A DNA stretch of 64,000 nucleotides from Garcia nutans (taxonomy: Eukaryota > Streptophyta > Magnoliopsida > Malpighiales > Euphorbiaceae), in NCBI GenBank assembly GCA_947685225.1, contig CANTUV010000051.1, positions 2,976,001 through 3,040,000 on the forward strand, in the 5' to 3' direction. Below, piece after piece: positions 1-12,723 of the stretch; the stretch's first letter is position 1; the number at the start of each line of letters is the position of its first letter. The notes below the pieces were generated by a model that saw only the letters and a list, made by a program, of their open reading frames with translations, searched no databases and was not told the origin of the DNA. The position numbers and the translations under genes were made by a program.

Positions 1-180
1 TATGGTCCATTTTCTTCAATTTTATCAGAATAACATCAGCTTCTACTCACATTTGAATATGATATTGACACATCAGCCTGTGGTCTAGGCATCAAGATTT
101 TTCTTAGGAATTAGATCTACACTGCTTGTAAATACATTACTTCTCACATTTGTTCCTTTTTTGGTGACAAATTTTTTCAG

Positions 181-2227
181 GTTTCTAGATTGATTTATAC
201 TAATTCAGGACTTGCTATCTTGGCATTAGCCTCAAATGCAGTCCACAAGCTCTGGAAATGGCAGAGAAATGATCGAAATGTAAATGGGAAGGTAATGTTT
301 TTTTTCCCTTTTTTTGTGCCCTTTTGGGTTTGGGCTGGGGGTGGTGTTTACAGAAGTACCTAAATAAGGTTTTTCTCTTGTAGGCCAATGCTAATGTAGT
401 ACCACAATTATGGCAACCCTCTAGTGGAATATTAATGACCAATGATATAAGTGACACAAACCCTGAAGATGCTGTCCCATGCTTCACATTATCAAAGAAT
501 GACTCTTATGTTATGTCTGCTTCTGGAGGAAAAATCTCTCTTTTCAATATGATGACGTTTAAGGTAGATGGCTTTTGCCGTTCCTGTTTGAACTAATTCT
601 GAGTTTCCATTTTACTTTTTTTGTGCTGTATCTATAACTTTATTATGGAGAAAGTCCAGGAATCTTACAGTCAGTGTTTTTCTTTTTGGGCTAAATATCT
701 ACCTTTGACATTTGGGGTTGGTAATCCAAAATTTTTTATGACACATGCAAAAGAAATTTTTTTTTTTTATAAATGTCAAAATAAGGATTTTTTGCAAAAG
801 ATATTAAGTGGAATGTAATAGTTCTGAATTATTTTGTTACTGGCTTCTGGGAATTGGTTTTTAGGGTGTGTATTTCATGATTTTTGAAGTTTTATGCCCT
901 ATTGTTGTGTTCATTACAATGCCTTTTAATCGCAGACAATGACTACATTCATGCCCCCACCACCAGCTGCTACATTTCTGGCTTTTCATCCTCAGGACAA
1001 TAATATCATTGCTATTGGCATGGAGGACTCATCTATCCAAATTTATAATGTCCGCGTTGACGAGGTGTTAAACCGTCCAATTGAATATGAAATTTTCACT
1101 GAAATTAGGAAGCCTTCAAGTTTTGATAATATTTGTGTGCTCCATTTCTCAGGTCAAAACAAAGTTAAAAGGTCATCAGAAAAGAATTACAGGCCTTGCC
1201 TTTTCTCACTCTCTAAATGTGCTTGTGTCTTCTGGAGCTGACTCTCAGGTGAGAATTTTTTTAGCAGTATAATATAATGTTTTCTCACAAATTTCTTAGC
1301 TCCCATGTTGATTTGGTTTGGGACTGTGATTATATATCTTAATGAGCAAGTATTATGTGCCGCTGGAAAAAAAGTGTTGCGTGTTCAAGTTATTCATTTC
1401 TGCTTATTTTCTCTCCACAGTTGTGTGTTTGGAGCTTAGATGGGTGGGAAAAGCAGGCTAGTAAATTCCTGCAAGGTCCACAGGGACGGAGTTTAGCTTC
1501 TCATGCGGATACACGCGTTCAATTCCACCTTGACCAGACTCAACTGTTGGCAGTTCATGAATCACAAATAGCCATATATGAAGCACCGAAATTAGAATGC
1601 CTTAAACAGGTACAAGCTACTATTTTTGGGCCCCTTTTTAAGATTTGACAAAATATCCAATTCCCAACCTAGCCATCTTTAGGTCTAAAATTTCCTGTTT
1701 ACTAATGTGATATGGGATCTAGTTTTTTGCTAAGGCAGATGACATACTTATAGACTTTTTTTTCTCTCCACTAGTGGTTTCCTCGGGAAGCGACTGGTCC
1801 AATCACGCATGCCACATATTCCTGTGATAGCTCCTCCATATATGTTAGCTTTGAAGACGGCAGTGTGGGTGTTCTCACTACTTCACTGAGATTGAGATGC
1901 AGAATAAACCCAGCTGCTTATTTACCTCCCAATCCTAGGTAGGCTCTTTCACATTCTTTTATAAATTATAAGTTTTATGATTTCCGTGATATCTTTTGCT
2001 CGACACATCTGACGAGGTAGTTTAACAGCTTGAGGGTATATCCTCTTGTCATTGCTGCACATCCATCCGAGCCAAATCAGTTTGCATTAGGACTAACGGA
2101 TGGAGGTGTCTTTGTGCTGGAGCCATTGGAGTCAGAAGGAAAATGGGGCAGCTCCCCTCCAGTTGAAAACGGTGCTGGTCCTAGCACCACTTCTGGTGCA
2201 GCTGGTTCAGATCAAGCTCAAAGGTGA
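181..2227 (+). CDS. TPR: TOPLESS-related transcriptional corepressor, C-terminal part (5' part outside window)
   Basis: Plant Groucho/Tup1-type corepressor. Family members bind EAR-motif repressors (for example Aux/IAA-type) through an N-terminal LisH/CTLH region, absent here, and recruit histone deacetylases in the nucleus. The visible part is the C-terminal WD40 propeller. Seven exons join in frame at GT-AG sites: 181-291, 384-563, 936-1064, 1153-1248, 1421-1609, 1775-1938 and 2029-2227 (stop TGA 2225-2227), giving 355 residues against about 1,130 for the whole family protein. Signature runs include SGGKISLFNMMTFK, MPPPPAATFLAFHPQDNNI and KGHQKRITGLAF. The end is a low-complexity Ser/Thr/Gly tail finishing in DQAQR. 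The frame is intact. Family assignment is firm. The paralogue (TPL, TPR1-4) is not resolved, although the LASHADTRVQFHLDQ stretch differs from TPL itself as I recall it. Positions 1-180 look like intron. Confidence 0.93.
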
Positions 2228-5200
2228 CACTCTAGCTGTGTGTGAGTTTCACCTGAGGACCTGGGTTGTATCTTGATCTGATCCCGCTCCCCCGGGGCCA
2301 TCCAAATGTGATTTTGAAGGGGAAGCTGTGGCAATTAGGTGTTAAAGGTTTAGTTTATTTTAGATTATACCTCAGCTCAACCTGATTCAAGATGGTATAA
2401 TGCGTCCCAAGTGATGGTACCATTGGTTACCCCTTGATCAGGATGATGGGAGAAACACGAGTTTGCTTATAGTGTAAATTTACAAGTCCAAATAGAATTA
2501 TAAAGGTGAGGTACTGGGAACAAGAGTTAGCTTGGGGTGGGAGCACTTGTTGATTTTATATGTTCATTTTTATCTAGATTCGAGGATAGTGATCCAATTA
2601 AATTTTACCATTGCTTCTCTAATTATAAGCATATATATATATATACACACGCATATAGGGAATTTTTTTCTTTCCAAGTCAACACTAAATTTTGGCTTCA
2701 GACAATTGGTGATGCTCTGCTCTTGCTTCTGACTTAATTCACCTTTGATAATTAGATTATTGACCTTTATTTGATTCAGTTGTGGTTCTTTATTTGAAAA
2801 TAGTTTAATCAAATTACGTAAGATCAAACAAATGCAACTCTTCCAAGGAAGGCATTTGTTAAAATTAACAATATTTATTGTTTAGCATAAATTTAATATA
2901 TCCAAGGTATATATTGTATATTTTCAGTTAAATTTGAAGAAATAATATTTTTAAAAAAATATTTTTGAAAAACTAGTTCACGTATATTAAACAGAGAAAA
3001 GAAAAAATTAAATTTTATGTCACTTGTACCCCTGAATGAACAATTATGCCCACATTCTAGTACCAGCATGTATTTTTATTTTATTATTATTTAATTTTAA
3101 CTTAATTTTTTAGTAGTAATGACTGCAATATTTCTGTTTCAGAAAACATAACCTTAACATATTAAACTAACATATATATATTTGATTCAATAGTACAAAA
3201 ATAATTTCACGTAATGTTTTAATTTGAATTCTGGCTCCATTAAAATAAAATTCAACAATGTGTTAAAATATAATTTTCCCTTCCCTATTTTTCTTCAACA
3301 ATATCCTTCTTTCAACTTAGGGTTAAGATGGATACACCAATTTAAAGAGAGAAAAATGCATGTATCAAAAAGTATTTGAGTATTACATGAGATGTTTTAG
3401 GATTTTGTTATACAAAAAATAAATAATTTCAATACAACGAGAGTTTTTTTTTAGTGAAATAAACAAATTTTGGCTATTCTTTCAGTGTATGTGTATATAT
3501 ATATATAGATATGTTTAGAGAATAGGCTCTTTTTTTTCTTCATGTAAGATATTGAAGTTGTTATTTTAATATGATGGTTATGTTTTTTATATATTTGTTA
3601 TTTTAAGATAATTATGTTTTTCAATATTTTTTTTTCAACCCATTTATACATGGAAAGTTTTAATACGTAATTGTCACTTAGTGTTCGCTATTGGGAAGAA
3701 CGTTTTCTACTTAAACCTCCTTCCGATCAAATTTGAAGAGCAATCAATTGGTTGATGCTTACACAAAGTCGCTGCAGCTTAATTCCACTCTTGTATACTT
3801 CTCCAAGCTAGGATTGTTAAATATCAATTCTACTCTTATTCCATTCTGCAGCTTGTGGGGATATTGCTCAATACAGTAAATAACATATAAATAAAATAAA
3901 AATATATTGTCAGCCTTTGTGTACATGTCTATAATGTACCCATTAATTCTTTATTTCAATTTCTCAATGACAAGTATTTTTCATTTTCTGGACTTATCTA
4001 TACGAATCCATTATATATATATATTGGATCTATGTGTTCCAAAAATGAAAGGAATTAGACAAGGCGTTCTTTCTGTTACACTCCTCGATATTAATATTTT
4101 TCAAGGCATATCATATTGATAATTAATGAACTTGGTTATTTAGGGTGTTGGAGCAATAATTCATATTTGATGGTATTCATATATAAATTTGGAAGAAAGA
4201 ATAATAGCAAATATGATTCGTAATCTCACTTTAACTTCAGCTTATCCTATAGGGTTGAATACACATGTAACACTCCGATTTTATAGAGTTCAGTTACTTT
4301 GCTTATTGAATTTTTAATTTAACACTATAATACCTAAATTCATGTTCTTCGTAATTTAAAAATATAAACTCGTTGAATTATATCAAGTTACTAAAATATT
4401 TATTTCGCATAAAATATATAAATGCAAGAGAATAAAGTGATCAATATTTATTAATATAGATCTCTGTTAGTATAAAATAGATAAACATATGAAAGCAAAG
4501 TGATTAAAATAAATGTTAAAATGATAAAATGACTAAATGATATAAATTTAAGAGGCTACATATGTATTTAGCTTATTCTATTGACTCCATGAAATGGAGT
4601 TACCAAACTCGTTTTTTGTGGAGATTATTAGTAGTCTTTATATCTCTTAGAAAAATTTGAACCATTAATAATAAGATAGTTTATTGTGAGATCAGATACA
4701 CTGAATGATCAAATGACAAAAATAACCTCTAATGAAATATGAAATTGTAGGTCTATCAACATGAAATTGTGGGACTAGTGGTTGGGTGGAATTAAATTGA
4801 GAACATCATTTAACAATTTTATATGTAATATATAGTAATATTTATAAATAAAACAAATAGTATGACTTATAATTTTTCATAAAATGTAGGGGCAAATACT
4901 ATGTGATTAGTAAGGAAAAAAGTGACTTCCCTACGGTTTGTATTTCTTTCCTAGAGACACACTTTCATACCATTAAAAAATTACTGAGTTAGTTAACTAT
5001 CAGATTATGGTGATTAAATGTGTTGATAATATGTATATACAAAGAAATTTGTGATTAGAGAAAAAAAAAAGGCCAACATAATAACTATATTTGAGATATG
5101 TATATTTTTGCATTTAAAAAAATTAAATTTACGAGAGGATAGTATAAATTTTTTAAAAAGAAAAAGATATTTTTACTTTTTGTAAGTTTAACTCATATTA

Positions 5201-5541
5201 TATCAATTTTTTTAAAAAAAATATGATTGAGTTTCGAATTCAAATATCAAACTTCACTTAAATTTAGAATTAAAAAATAAACTTTAGTGACATTTCATAT
5301 TATATCAATTTTTTTTTTAATATGATTGAGTTTCTTATTCAAATATCAAACTTTACTTAAATTTAGAATTAAAAAACAAACTTTAGTGACATTTCAATTC
5401 TTTTCTAAGTTTGGCATTGTTTAAAATCATTGCCTAGGAAAAAAATCAAATATTCAGTATATTTCACTAACATAAACAAATACCTTATTCACAACACATG
5501 CAAATACTATATTCGGCTACTGAGTATAATTTAAACATCTC
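2228..5541. other. 3' UTR and AT-rich intergenic stretch
   Basis: The first 500 or so bases after the TOPLESS-related stop are of mixed composition and probably 3' UTR. The rest is AT-rich, with short (TA)n runs near 2631-2645, 3495-3505 and 4015-4022. No gene is supported. The few open frames are short, low in complexity and without recognisable motifs. A tandem duplication at 5193-5395 is listed separately. Confidence 0.6.
5193..5395. repeat. Two-copy tandem duplication, unit about 102 bp
   Basis: The segment starting TCATATTATATCAATTTTTT at 5193 is repeated from 5295. Both copies run through a conserved TTTAGAATTAAAAAA and end in CTTTAGTGACATTTCA. The copies differ by a few substitutions and a short A/T-tract indel. 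It is non-coding. Confidence 0.8.
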
Positions 5542-5544
5542 TAA

Positions 5545-5947
5545 GGGCCTGTTTGGTTTAACTGTTCATAGCAGCTGGTAGCTGATAGAGGTTGCTGATA
5601 GCTGATAGCTGGTGGCGGATAGCTGATAGCTGATTCGGTTTAGTGTTTGGTAAAAATACAATAGCTGTTGCAGTTTGAATGTAAAATTACCAATAAGCAT
5701 ATCATTATCTAATAAATATTAATTTTTATTTTATTTTAATAGGGTTAATATAGTCTCAATATGAATCAGCTATCAGCTGATATGAAAAAGCTTCGAGTAA
5801 GAGCTTATTGAAACAGTAGCTGTTTGGGTTCCTAACAGCTATTAGCTGCTGTTTTAAAATTTTACCAAACATCAAATTTTACTAAACAGCTGCTGTTTGG
5901 GGTTCAAACCTCTATCAGCTGCATCAAACAGCTAAAACAAACACCCC
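5545..5947. mobile_element. Tourist-like MITE (PIF/Harbinger type), 403 bp
   Basis: The left end GGGCCTGTTTGGTTTAACTG matches the reverse complement of the right end, GGGGTGTTTGTTTTAGCTG, as an imperfect terminal inverted repeat of about 20 bases. A TAA flanks each side (5542-5544 and 5948-5950), the three-base duplication expected for PIF/Harbinger elements. A run of GATAGCT repeats lies just inside the left end (about 5583-5632), and further AGCTG-rich copies lie inside the right end. There is no open frame, so it is non-autonomous. Superfamily assignment is inference from the TIR and duplication length. Confidence 0.82.
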
Positions 5948-5950
5948 TAA

Positions 5951-6637
5951 AATACACAAGGAGAAAAGAGGACTTTATTTTTCCAGCTGTCATTCACTGT
6001 CATTCGTAGTTTGACTTTTTTTTCCAGCTGTCATTCATCGTATATAAACATTACTGCTCTGTTATAGCTGCATACACTAATACACAGATATTCTTTCTTC
6101 GCCCGAGTTTGTACACATTGCCATGAAAATAGGCACCAAGTGAAGAGAAAGATTTATTATGGTGATGGTCAAATTCTCTTCAAATTAAGATTGCCTTTGC
6201 TTTGTTGCCAAAAATACTTGAGAGCATGCTTGAAGCATCCCCCTATCAATGGAAGGGTAAATCAATGCAGGGCTTTTTCAATTTTCCAATGGCATCAAAA
6301 TCAAGAAAGACACCAATTTTTAATTTAATGGCAATTTAAATGATTTTTTTTTCCTGATAAATTGAGTTAATGTTTTCGTGCCAAATCAATATTACAATAA
6401 CATAAAGCTTATTAATTTGAATCAACTTAAAAGGGAAAGTTTTTCAAAAAACAAAAATCTAATTGAAAATTTGATAGTTTTAGTGCTATACACGACTTGG
6501 CTATATTCACGTTTTTTTTTTCTTTCACTATGGTTGGCTACAATCTAAATTTGATATTATTTAACATTCCAAGAAAAGAAGCAAATTTTCCACTACATAC
6601 GCAGAATACAAAAGGTGCCGCCTGAAACAGATGATAA
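5951..6637. other. Intergenic region upstream of the BRIZ1 3' end
   Basis: A TATATAAAC box lies near 6041 and a duplicated CAGCTGTCATTCA precedes it (about 5985 and 6025). A 62-codon frame follows (6140-6328), but it matches no family I recognise and I do not call it a gene. The last few hundred bases probably include the BRIZ1 3' UTR on the minus strand. Confidence 0.4.
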
Positions 6638-9600
6638 CTAATTTCGTCTTCTACTTGGCTTTGAGTGCCTTTTGTTGTTAGCTGAAGACGACTGATTCGA
6701 AGGTACAGGCAACACTGTCCCTCCTTGAATATCATTTGTATCTGTCATATTATTAAGCGTCTTCTGAGCTTCAATGTAGATTGTAAGATCTCGAATCTGC
6801 CACCATTACTACTATGAGACTAGTATTTTCAATCAAACTACACCCAAACTAATAATATACATATATAAGGTAATTACAGCACCTGTTCTTCAAGATCAAG
6901 GATCCTCTCGTCCCTTGAGCACAAGGATGAAGTTTCCCTAAAACAACAGTGAACTTTTTCGCGTTAAAAGGGAAAATGGAATACCAGTCAACAATTTGTG
7001 CAAGTCACTGATCTTACAGATGCAGCACCAGTAAAAACTCATGCAGGCAAGGTTTTTTTTTTAGTATTGGAATGGAGAAGGGAAGAATCAATCCCAGATC
7101 TATTTTCTAGGAGAATATGCATTTTAAAGCGGAACTGTGCTCAGTGTGCCAAAAAAAAAAAGCAAGTTAATTTCCCCAGTCCAAAAAAAATAAGGTAAGC
7201 ATTCCTTAACTTTGTTTAATTAAGAACGGTTCATAGATTTATCTGAACTTTACCAGCATTGTGTCAACATTTTAAGAACTTCTTTTCAATGTTAATGCAT
7301 GCCACAACTTCTAACCATATATTTCAATGAATATTGTACCTCATTATATTGATGAAGAGATATCATCCTGTAACTATAAAAACCCATATTAAGTTAGATG
7401 ATTTAATACATTTATCAAAGTAGCATGTTCCTCAAAGGTGATGGTTGTATCTCATTAGCATGAACAGATAAATATTTTCTGCCCCCACATGCTGTAGATT
7501 GCAGAAGTGTAGACTCCCTCCCCCTACCCCCATCCACCACCATCCAAAAAAACGAAGACCACAAAAAAAAAAAAAAGGAATAACAAACTATACATAAATG
7601 AAATAATTAAAGCATATAGTTAACGAGATAATAAAACAATCACATCTGTGAATCCAGAAGAAAGGGAACCGTTTACCTTTCTTCGAACTCCTTAACCTTT
7701 TTACGCCAAATCTCTTGATTCTTGATGAGATCTCGGTTTACCTAAGGATGGAGAAAAATGATATAAACAAAAAGCCAAAACCAAAAAATTTGCACATCTG
7801 AATACCAGTAGCTTGTCTAGAGATAATCAAGTAATTACATTTGCAATAGCATCTTTTTCCTGTTCATATTTGTGCAATTTAGTTTGAATATCCTGCATTG
7901 TCGAACTCACAGCCTTCTCCACTGCTTCTAGAATGGAACCTTCTCGTTTAGTTTTGGCCTCTGCAATTAGAGACTCATAATACTGAAAGAAAACATGAAA
8001 GTTAGAAAATTTTATCTGTGATGTAATGTCTGTCCATTTGGATATCTAGTCATTTGAAATGATTCTGGAATTTGATATCATGTGTACTTTTTATGATTTA
8101 ACACTCTTAAACTCAATCTAAATTCATAAAAATTTCAAATAATCACTTGTCCAAACGGATGAGGATGGACAAAATTCCAAAATAAAAGCATCAAATCCAC
8201 TATATTCATCTCCAATGGCTAAAATCTTAATTTTCTTGTGGGGAAAATTCAAATTATTTAATGGGGTTAAACACAAAATGCGCACATAATTTAATAGAAT
8301 TTTTTTAGGGAACTACATATTAAATGGAGATTTTTGGGCAGTCCCTAAAATTGCCCCTATTCATCTCCCAAGATGGCAGGCATGTATCCTTTTGAAATTT
8401 GTCCTCAATCCAATAATAAAATTAAGAAACACAAACACTCATATGATTTTCAGTGTCAAATATATAGATATCAAAGCAAAAGGTTTGCTTCTATTCCCAT
8501 ATGGTTAATATCATTACAGATATAACCAAAGCATGGGTCCAGATGCCATAATAGCAGAATCTTCAGTATAACTTTTATAAGAATTGGAAATAACTGAAAA
8601 GCAACAATGATAAAGAACTCCCAACTATATAAGTACGAAATGAAAATCAAATAGGGAAGAGAAAAGAATGGGCAGAAGAGATGTTGGAGTGAGATGATGT
8701 AAACAGGGTACTCACTTGTCTTTGAGCCTCCAACTGCGTTGCAAGAAGATGATTGTACTCATCTACAATCTGTTACCATGTAAAAACCTTGGATCAAATA
8801 TGTATATGGGAAGACTAAAAATGTTAATTCCAGTAATAAGCATGCCTAAGAATAAAATAAGAATTGAAACCCATCATGTTATGCATGGTTCATGAAAAGA
8901 AAACCATCTGTATAAAAAAGTTTATCCAACTCCATCCATCCAGGCAATACCAATGAAGTGAAGTGCCAGTAGAAGCATATAGGAGTTAATCAAATAAATT
9001 TTTAGAAATACAATTCAGCAATCTGTTATTGGAATAACAAACCGTGTCAACTTTGCTACTAAAAAGAGCCCCACTGATTCCAGAGTCCTCGCTATAACCA
9101 CAAGTGCCACAATGTCCTACAAGTGACGTACAGCGAGAGTTCAAATCTACCAACTTGGCATCAGCTTTTGACTGGTTCAGCCTATGTACGTAGTTGTCAC
9201 CAACATAATCCCAAATTTGTTGTGTCCTTAAATCCAGAGAATAACAATGCCTTTGCTGTGTATCTTGCCAATGCTTTATAGCATGCTGTTCCTTGTATCT
9301 GAGTACAGAAAATGATTCAACACAGTATATCATTTATCATATCAATTATTAATGACAAATAATAACTAGCAGGAAGTCGGAATATTTAAAAAAATAGTCA
9401 GAAGGAATACACTACCTTCCACATCCCACAAAACCACATATCAGACAAACCCACAAATTCTCCAACGTTCCACATACAGAACAGGTTGGTATCTCATCCT
9501 GTTGCTGACAAAGTCGACAGACCTGACAAAATCCTCTGTCAATATAGTTGTTTGGCATTAATTTCTTATTTTTATGAGCAATCCACGTAATTCTGTACAA

Positions 9601-11136
9601 TTCAAACAAGATGCAAAATAATATCAAAGATTATAAAACTCCTTAAATATTGCAATTTCTATCTGGTGTGGCTGCAGATTTTTCTTGTGCAGCAAATGAT
9701 GAAAGAATCAATAACATATCGAGTGTTATTATCTTCCTAGTGCAATCCAAAATATTCTCTTGAAGTCCATTAGAGTTACTATGCTCAGATCAAAATTAAA
9801 TAATAAGATTGGATGTCTAACACAGCAAATTCATGAAGAGCAGCAATGTATTGGGCATTTGGGCTCAATCCAATACAACCAAAACTAAAAAATAAAAACC
9901 AGGTTTAGAGTATTAATTTCTTAAGAAACTTATACACCATACCAGATTTTTCATATTTTCATTATCACTCAACAAACCAACAATATGTCATAGAAGCATA
10001 TTAACTCAGTCCTTAGCTATATACATTCAGTTGCTTGCTGACCACCAAAAGCATGGATATCATTCACCATGCCTCGGCCACCTCATCCCCTCATAAAATT
10101 TTATAATATACGTATATAAGTGAAGAAAAAATTATCACCTGGCAAGACAAATAGGTCCACTTTGAAGTGCATGAACATTGAAATGAATGGTCACAAAGTG
10201 TACTGAGTATTCCACTAGTGTCTGGGTCCAATCTCTCTGACATTAAAACATGAAATCAGCATATTATAAGCAAAAACCAACTGAGAAGTGATTCCTTATT
10301 GCCATGTTAACCAGAATAAATCTCTTGCTAGTAGAAGGCACATGACCAACCAAGACATATTGGACAAGTAGGCAACTCGGTAAATCCTTCTGGAGGCGTG
10401 CTGGCTATCTCTGCCACTTCAGTGTAGTCCACAGAAAACACAAATAGAATATGGCATACTTCAGCCTACAATAATAGAAGCCCAGAATTATCTTCATTAT
10501 TCACAAAGGAGAAAGATATTGTACAAATGAATCACTAAAAAACAAAAAAAGTAAAGGTCACGTACCTCTGCAGGAGAAAATCGTTTCCCATTGAAGTTTC
10601 CATAAAACCCATCAGCTGTCAATTGATCGTTCAGCTTTATTAGAACACTGTACCGATCTTCCATCCCATCATTCCTTAAAAATTATCAAGAAACACTAAA
10701 TTAGAGCAAGCTCAGTTTGTTATCTTTCTTATTTACATTTAATCAAAAATCTTATTCTGCTTAAATTTCCGCTATTTATCAAGAACGCATGCCAAATTTT
10801 ATAAACTTAACATTGGCAAAATCAAAATCAATTTTACCTGATGAAGAGGAGCTCGTCGACATTTTCTATGTGGGACTCGCAGAAACGAATGAAGTCGTCA
10901 GCAGAGAGGTAATTAGGAACTGCAACGACGAAGAGAGAAGTGGATCGGGAACTAGGGTTTGGCAATGAACTATGCGACGAGTTTCGATACAGGTGCACAA
11001 CGCCTCTCCTTTCACTGTATTTTGGTTTATGGGTAGGGCTTGATCGGGCGGCGGCAGTTGAAACGGTGGAGAAGGTGGTCTCCTCAAGAGCGAGAGGATG
11101 ATCGCTGTCCACTGAGTGAACTCGGAGGATAAACAT
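6638..11136 (-). CDS. BRIZ1: BRAP2-type RING / ZnF-UBP E3 ubiquitin ligase (BRIZ1-like)
   Basis: Homologue of human BRAP2/IMP. In Arabidopsis BRIZ1 and BRIZ2 form a hetero-oligomeric E3 ligase needed for germination. Eleven exons (minus strand): 11136-10838, 10674-10566, 10465-10351, 10236-10139, 9522-9416, 9298-9043, 8769-8716, 7982-7839, 7741-7677, 6937-6883, 6796-6638. Every junction is GT-AG and keeps frame, giving 486 residues, close to the roughly 488 known for BRIZ1. The start is MFILRVHSVDS. An RRM-like BRAP2 domain covers about residues 40-160, a C3H2C3-type RING starts at Cys170 (PTCPICLERLDPDT; then CDHSFQCSC; then CQVC), and a ZnF-UBP runs over about residues 215-290 (CSVCGTLENLWVCLICGFVGCGR then HCYSLDL). 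A coiled coil follows (about 330-440), then a basic tail (KRHSKPSRRRN). Longer frames reading upstream of 11136 are a shadow of TA-repeat sequence. No damage seen. Confidence 0.95.
8034..8158. mobile_element. Small candidate MITE in a BRIZ1 intron
   Basis: CCATTTGGATATCTAGTCAT at the left and the reverse complement of the right end (CCGTTTGGACAAGTGATTAT) form an imperfect inverted repeat of roughly 28 bases, continuing into TTTGAAAT on both sides. The element is about 125 bp, non-coding, inside the intron between exons 8 and 7. No clear target duplication was found. Confidence 0.45.
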
Positions 11137-11221
11137 TTTTGCTGTAAATTGAGTTGAATAGGCTGTAAACAGCAGGAAAGGAATATACTCCAGAAACCGG
11201 AGGGCCTTTCGCAATAAGATA

Positions 11222-11281
11222 ACAGCACAATATAGATATGTATATATGTATATATAGATATGTATATATGTATATATCCGC
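11222..11281. repeat. TA-rich microsatellite (TATATG/TATAGATATG)n
   Basis: Repeated TATATATG and TATAGATATG units lie directly upstream of the BRIZ1 start region, about 90 bases 5' of the initiation codon, so probably in its promoter or 5' UTR. The spurious long N-terminal extension frames on the minus strand are translations of this repeat. Confidence 0.8.
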
Positions 11282-11285
11282 ATAT

Positions 11286-12718
11286 GCTTAAATACATTTT
11301 AATACACTACCTTGCATATTTATTATAATTTTTATTTTTTAACAAATAAATATATAACATTTGAATCATTACTAATATGATACATATGTTAAATACACTT
11401 TAACAGATATTGATATAATAAATAATTTATTTATACTAGTCAACTAATTAAAATTAAAATATGTGGCATCCCACCTCAAAATAATATTTTAAATATTTAT
11501 TATGATATTTTTATTTTTTGACAAATAATTCATTAGTACAAATCATCTAAAATGAAAAAAAATATGACATTTCATACCAGAACTATTTTGTGATATTATC
11601 TTATTCTTTAAATATATGTAATGTAAACCCTAATTTTAAAATTATATCATTTCATTTATATTTACCCCTAACTCATCTTCTTTTATAGTCAATAAAATAG
11701 ATTCTAGTTAGTGTTATTTTATTTTTATAAAAATGTATACTTGCTATTTGTGGCAAGGAGTATAAAATGTTCATATAGTTAGTTTAATGAAATTTATATA
11801 GTGCGTGTCATATTTTTATATGGTAGACACCATATTTATAGTAAGTTTAAATCAATGTGAATGTTGACAACTTATATTCATTTGTGAATATGATATTATT
11901 TGAAGACAATTTTCAATCTTTAACGCTTTTAAATTTTATTGTGAATCACTTGTCTCTAAATATATCATATATTAATTAAGGTGCAATACACCATTTATAT
12001 ACTAAAAATATTTCTTTATAATATACAACTATGTGAGTTACAAAAAGTGCAGTGCACCACTAACAAAAAAAAAAATATAACTGTACAAAGTTGTTCTAAA
12101 TAAAAAAAAATATAACTGTTTAAAAATGTTCACTATATAAATTTTATTAAACTAACTATCAGAGCATTTTGTACTCGCCACAAGAGTAAGTATGCATTTA
12201 AAAAAAATATCACCAACTGGAATTCATTTTAATTGATTATATAAAGGAATATGAGTTAGAGGTAGAGAGGAATGAAATTATTTAATTCAAAAATTAAGGT
12301 TTATACTGTAGATATTTAATGAAAAAGTCACAAAATAATATTTTTTTAATGTAGAATGTCACTTTTTTTTTATTTGGGTGAATCATCATAATAATGAATT
12401 GTTTGTCATATAAATAATCATTATGATAAAGCTAACATATATATCAAATTATTAATAATTTAAAAGTCATATATTTATTTGTCAAAAAAAAAGTTATGAT
12501 AAATATGGAAAAATTTATTTTCACGTTGAATGCTATGTATTTTTATTAATTGACTCATAAAAATAAATCGTTTATCACATCAGCATCCGCTAAAATCTAT
12601 TTAACGAATGTATTAAATTATCAATAATTTAAAAGTCACGTATTTATTTATCAAAAAATAAAAAATATGATAAATATATAAAATACGCTAAAAATCACGT
12701 ATTAAACTATATTTAAGC
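11286..12718. mobile_element. Foldback element: long imperfect inverted repeat, about 1.43 kb
   Basis: Left arm about 11286-11830 and right arm about 12100-12718 are inverted copies of each other along most of their length. Examples: GCTTAAATACATTTTAATAC at 11286 pairs with the inverse of the segment ending ATTTAAGC at 12718; GACAAATAATTCATTA (11520) pairs with the inverse of AATGAATTGTTTGTC (12394-12408); TAGTTAGTTTAATGAAATTT (11778) pairs with the inverse of AAATTTTATTAAACTAACTA (12138). The central spacer is about 270 bases. CATAT flanks both ends (11281-11285 and 12719-12723). No transposase frame. It may be a non-autonomous Mutator-like or foldback element; the family is inference. Confidence 0.75.
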
Positions 12719-12723
12719 CATAT

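Noticed and set aside
6140..6328. 62-codon frame after a TATATAAAC box
   Set aside because: No recognisable domain, low confidence in the start, and no homologue known to me; left as intergenic.
6998..7198. 66-codon + strand frame inside BRIZ1
   Set aside because: It lies in an intron of the opposite-strand gene and contains poly-A/T tracts; no motif.
10834..11283. Upstream in-frame extension of BRIZ1 exon 1 (Tyr/Ile-rich N-terminus)
   Set aside because: The extra residues are translation of the TA microsatellite; the family start MFILRVHSVDS is at 11136.
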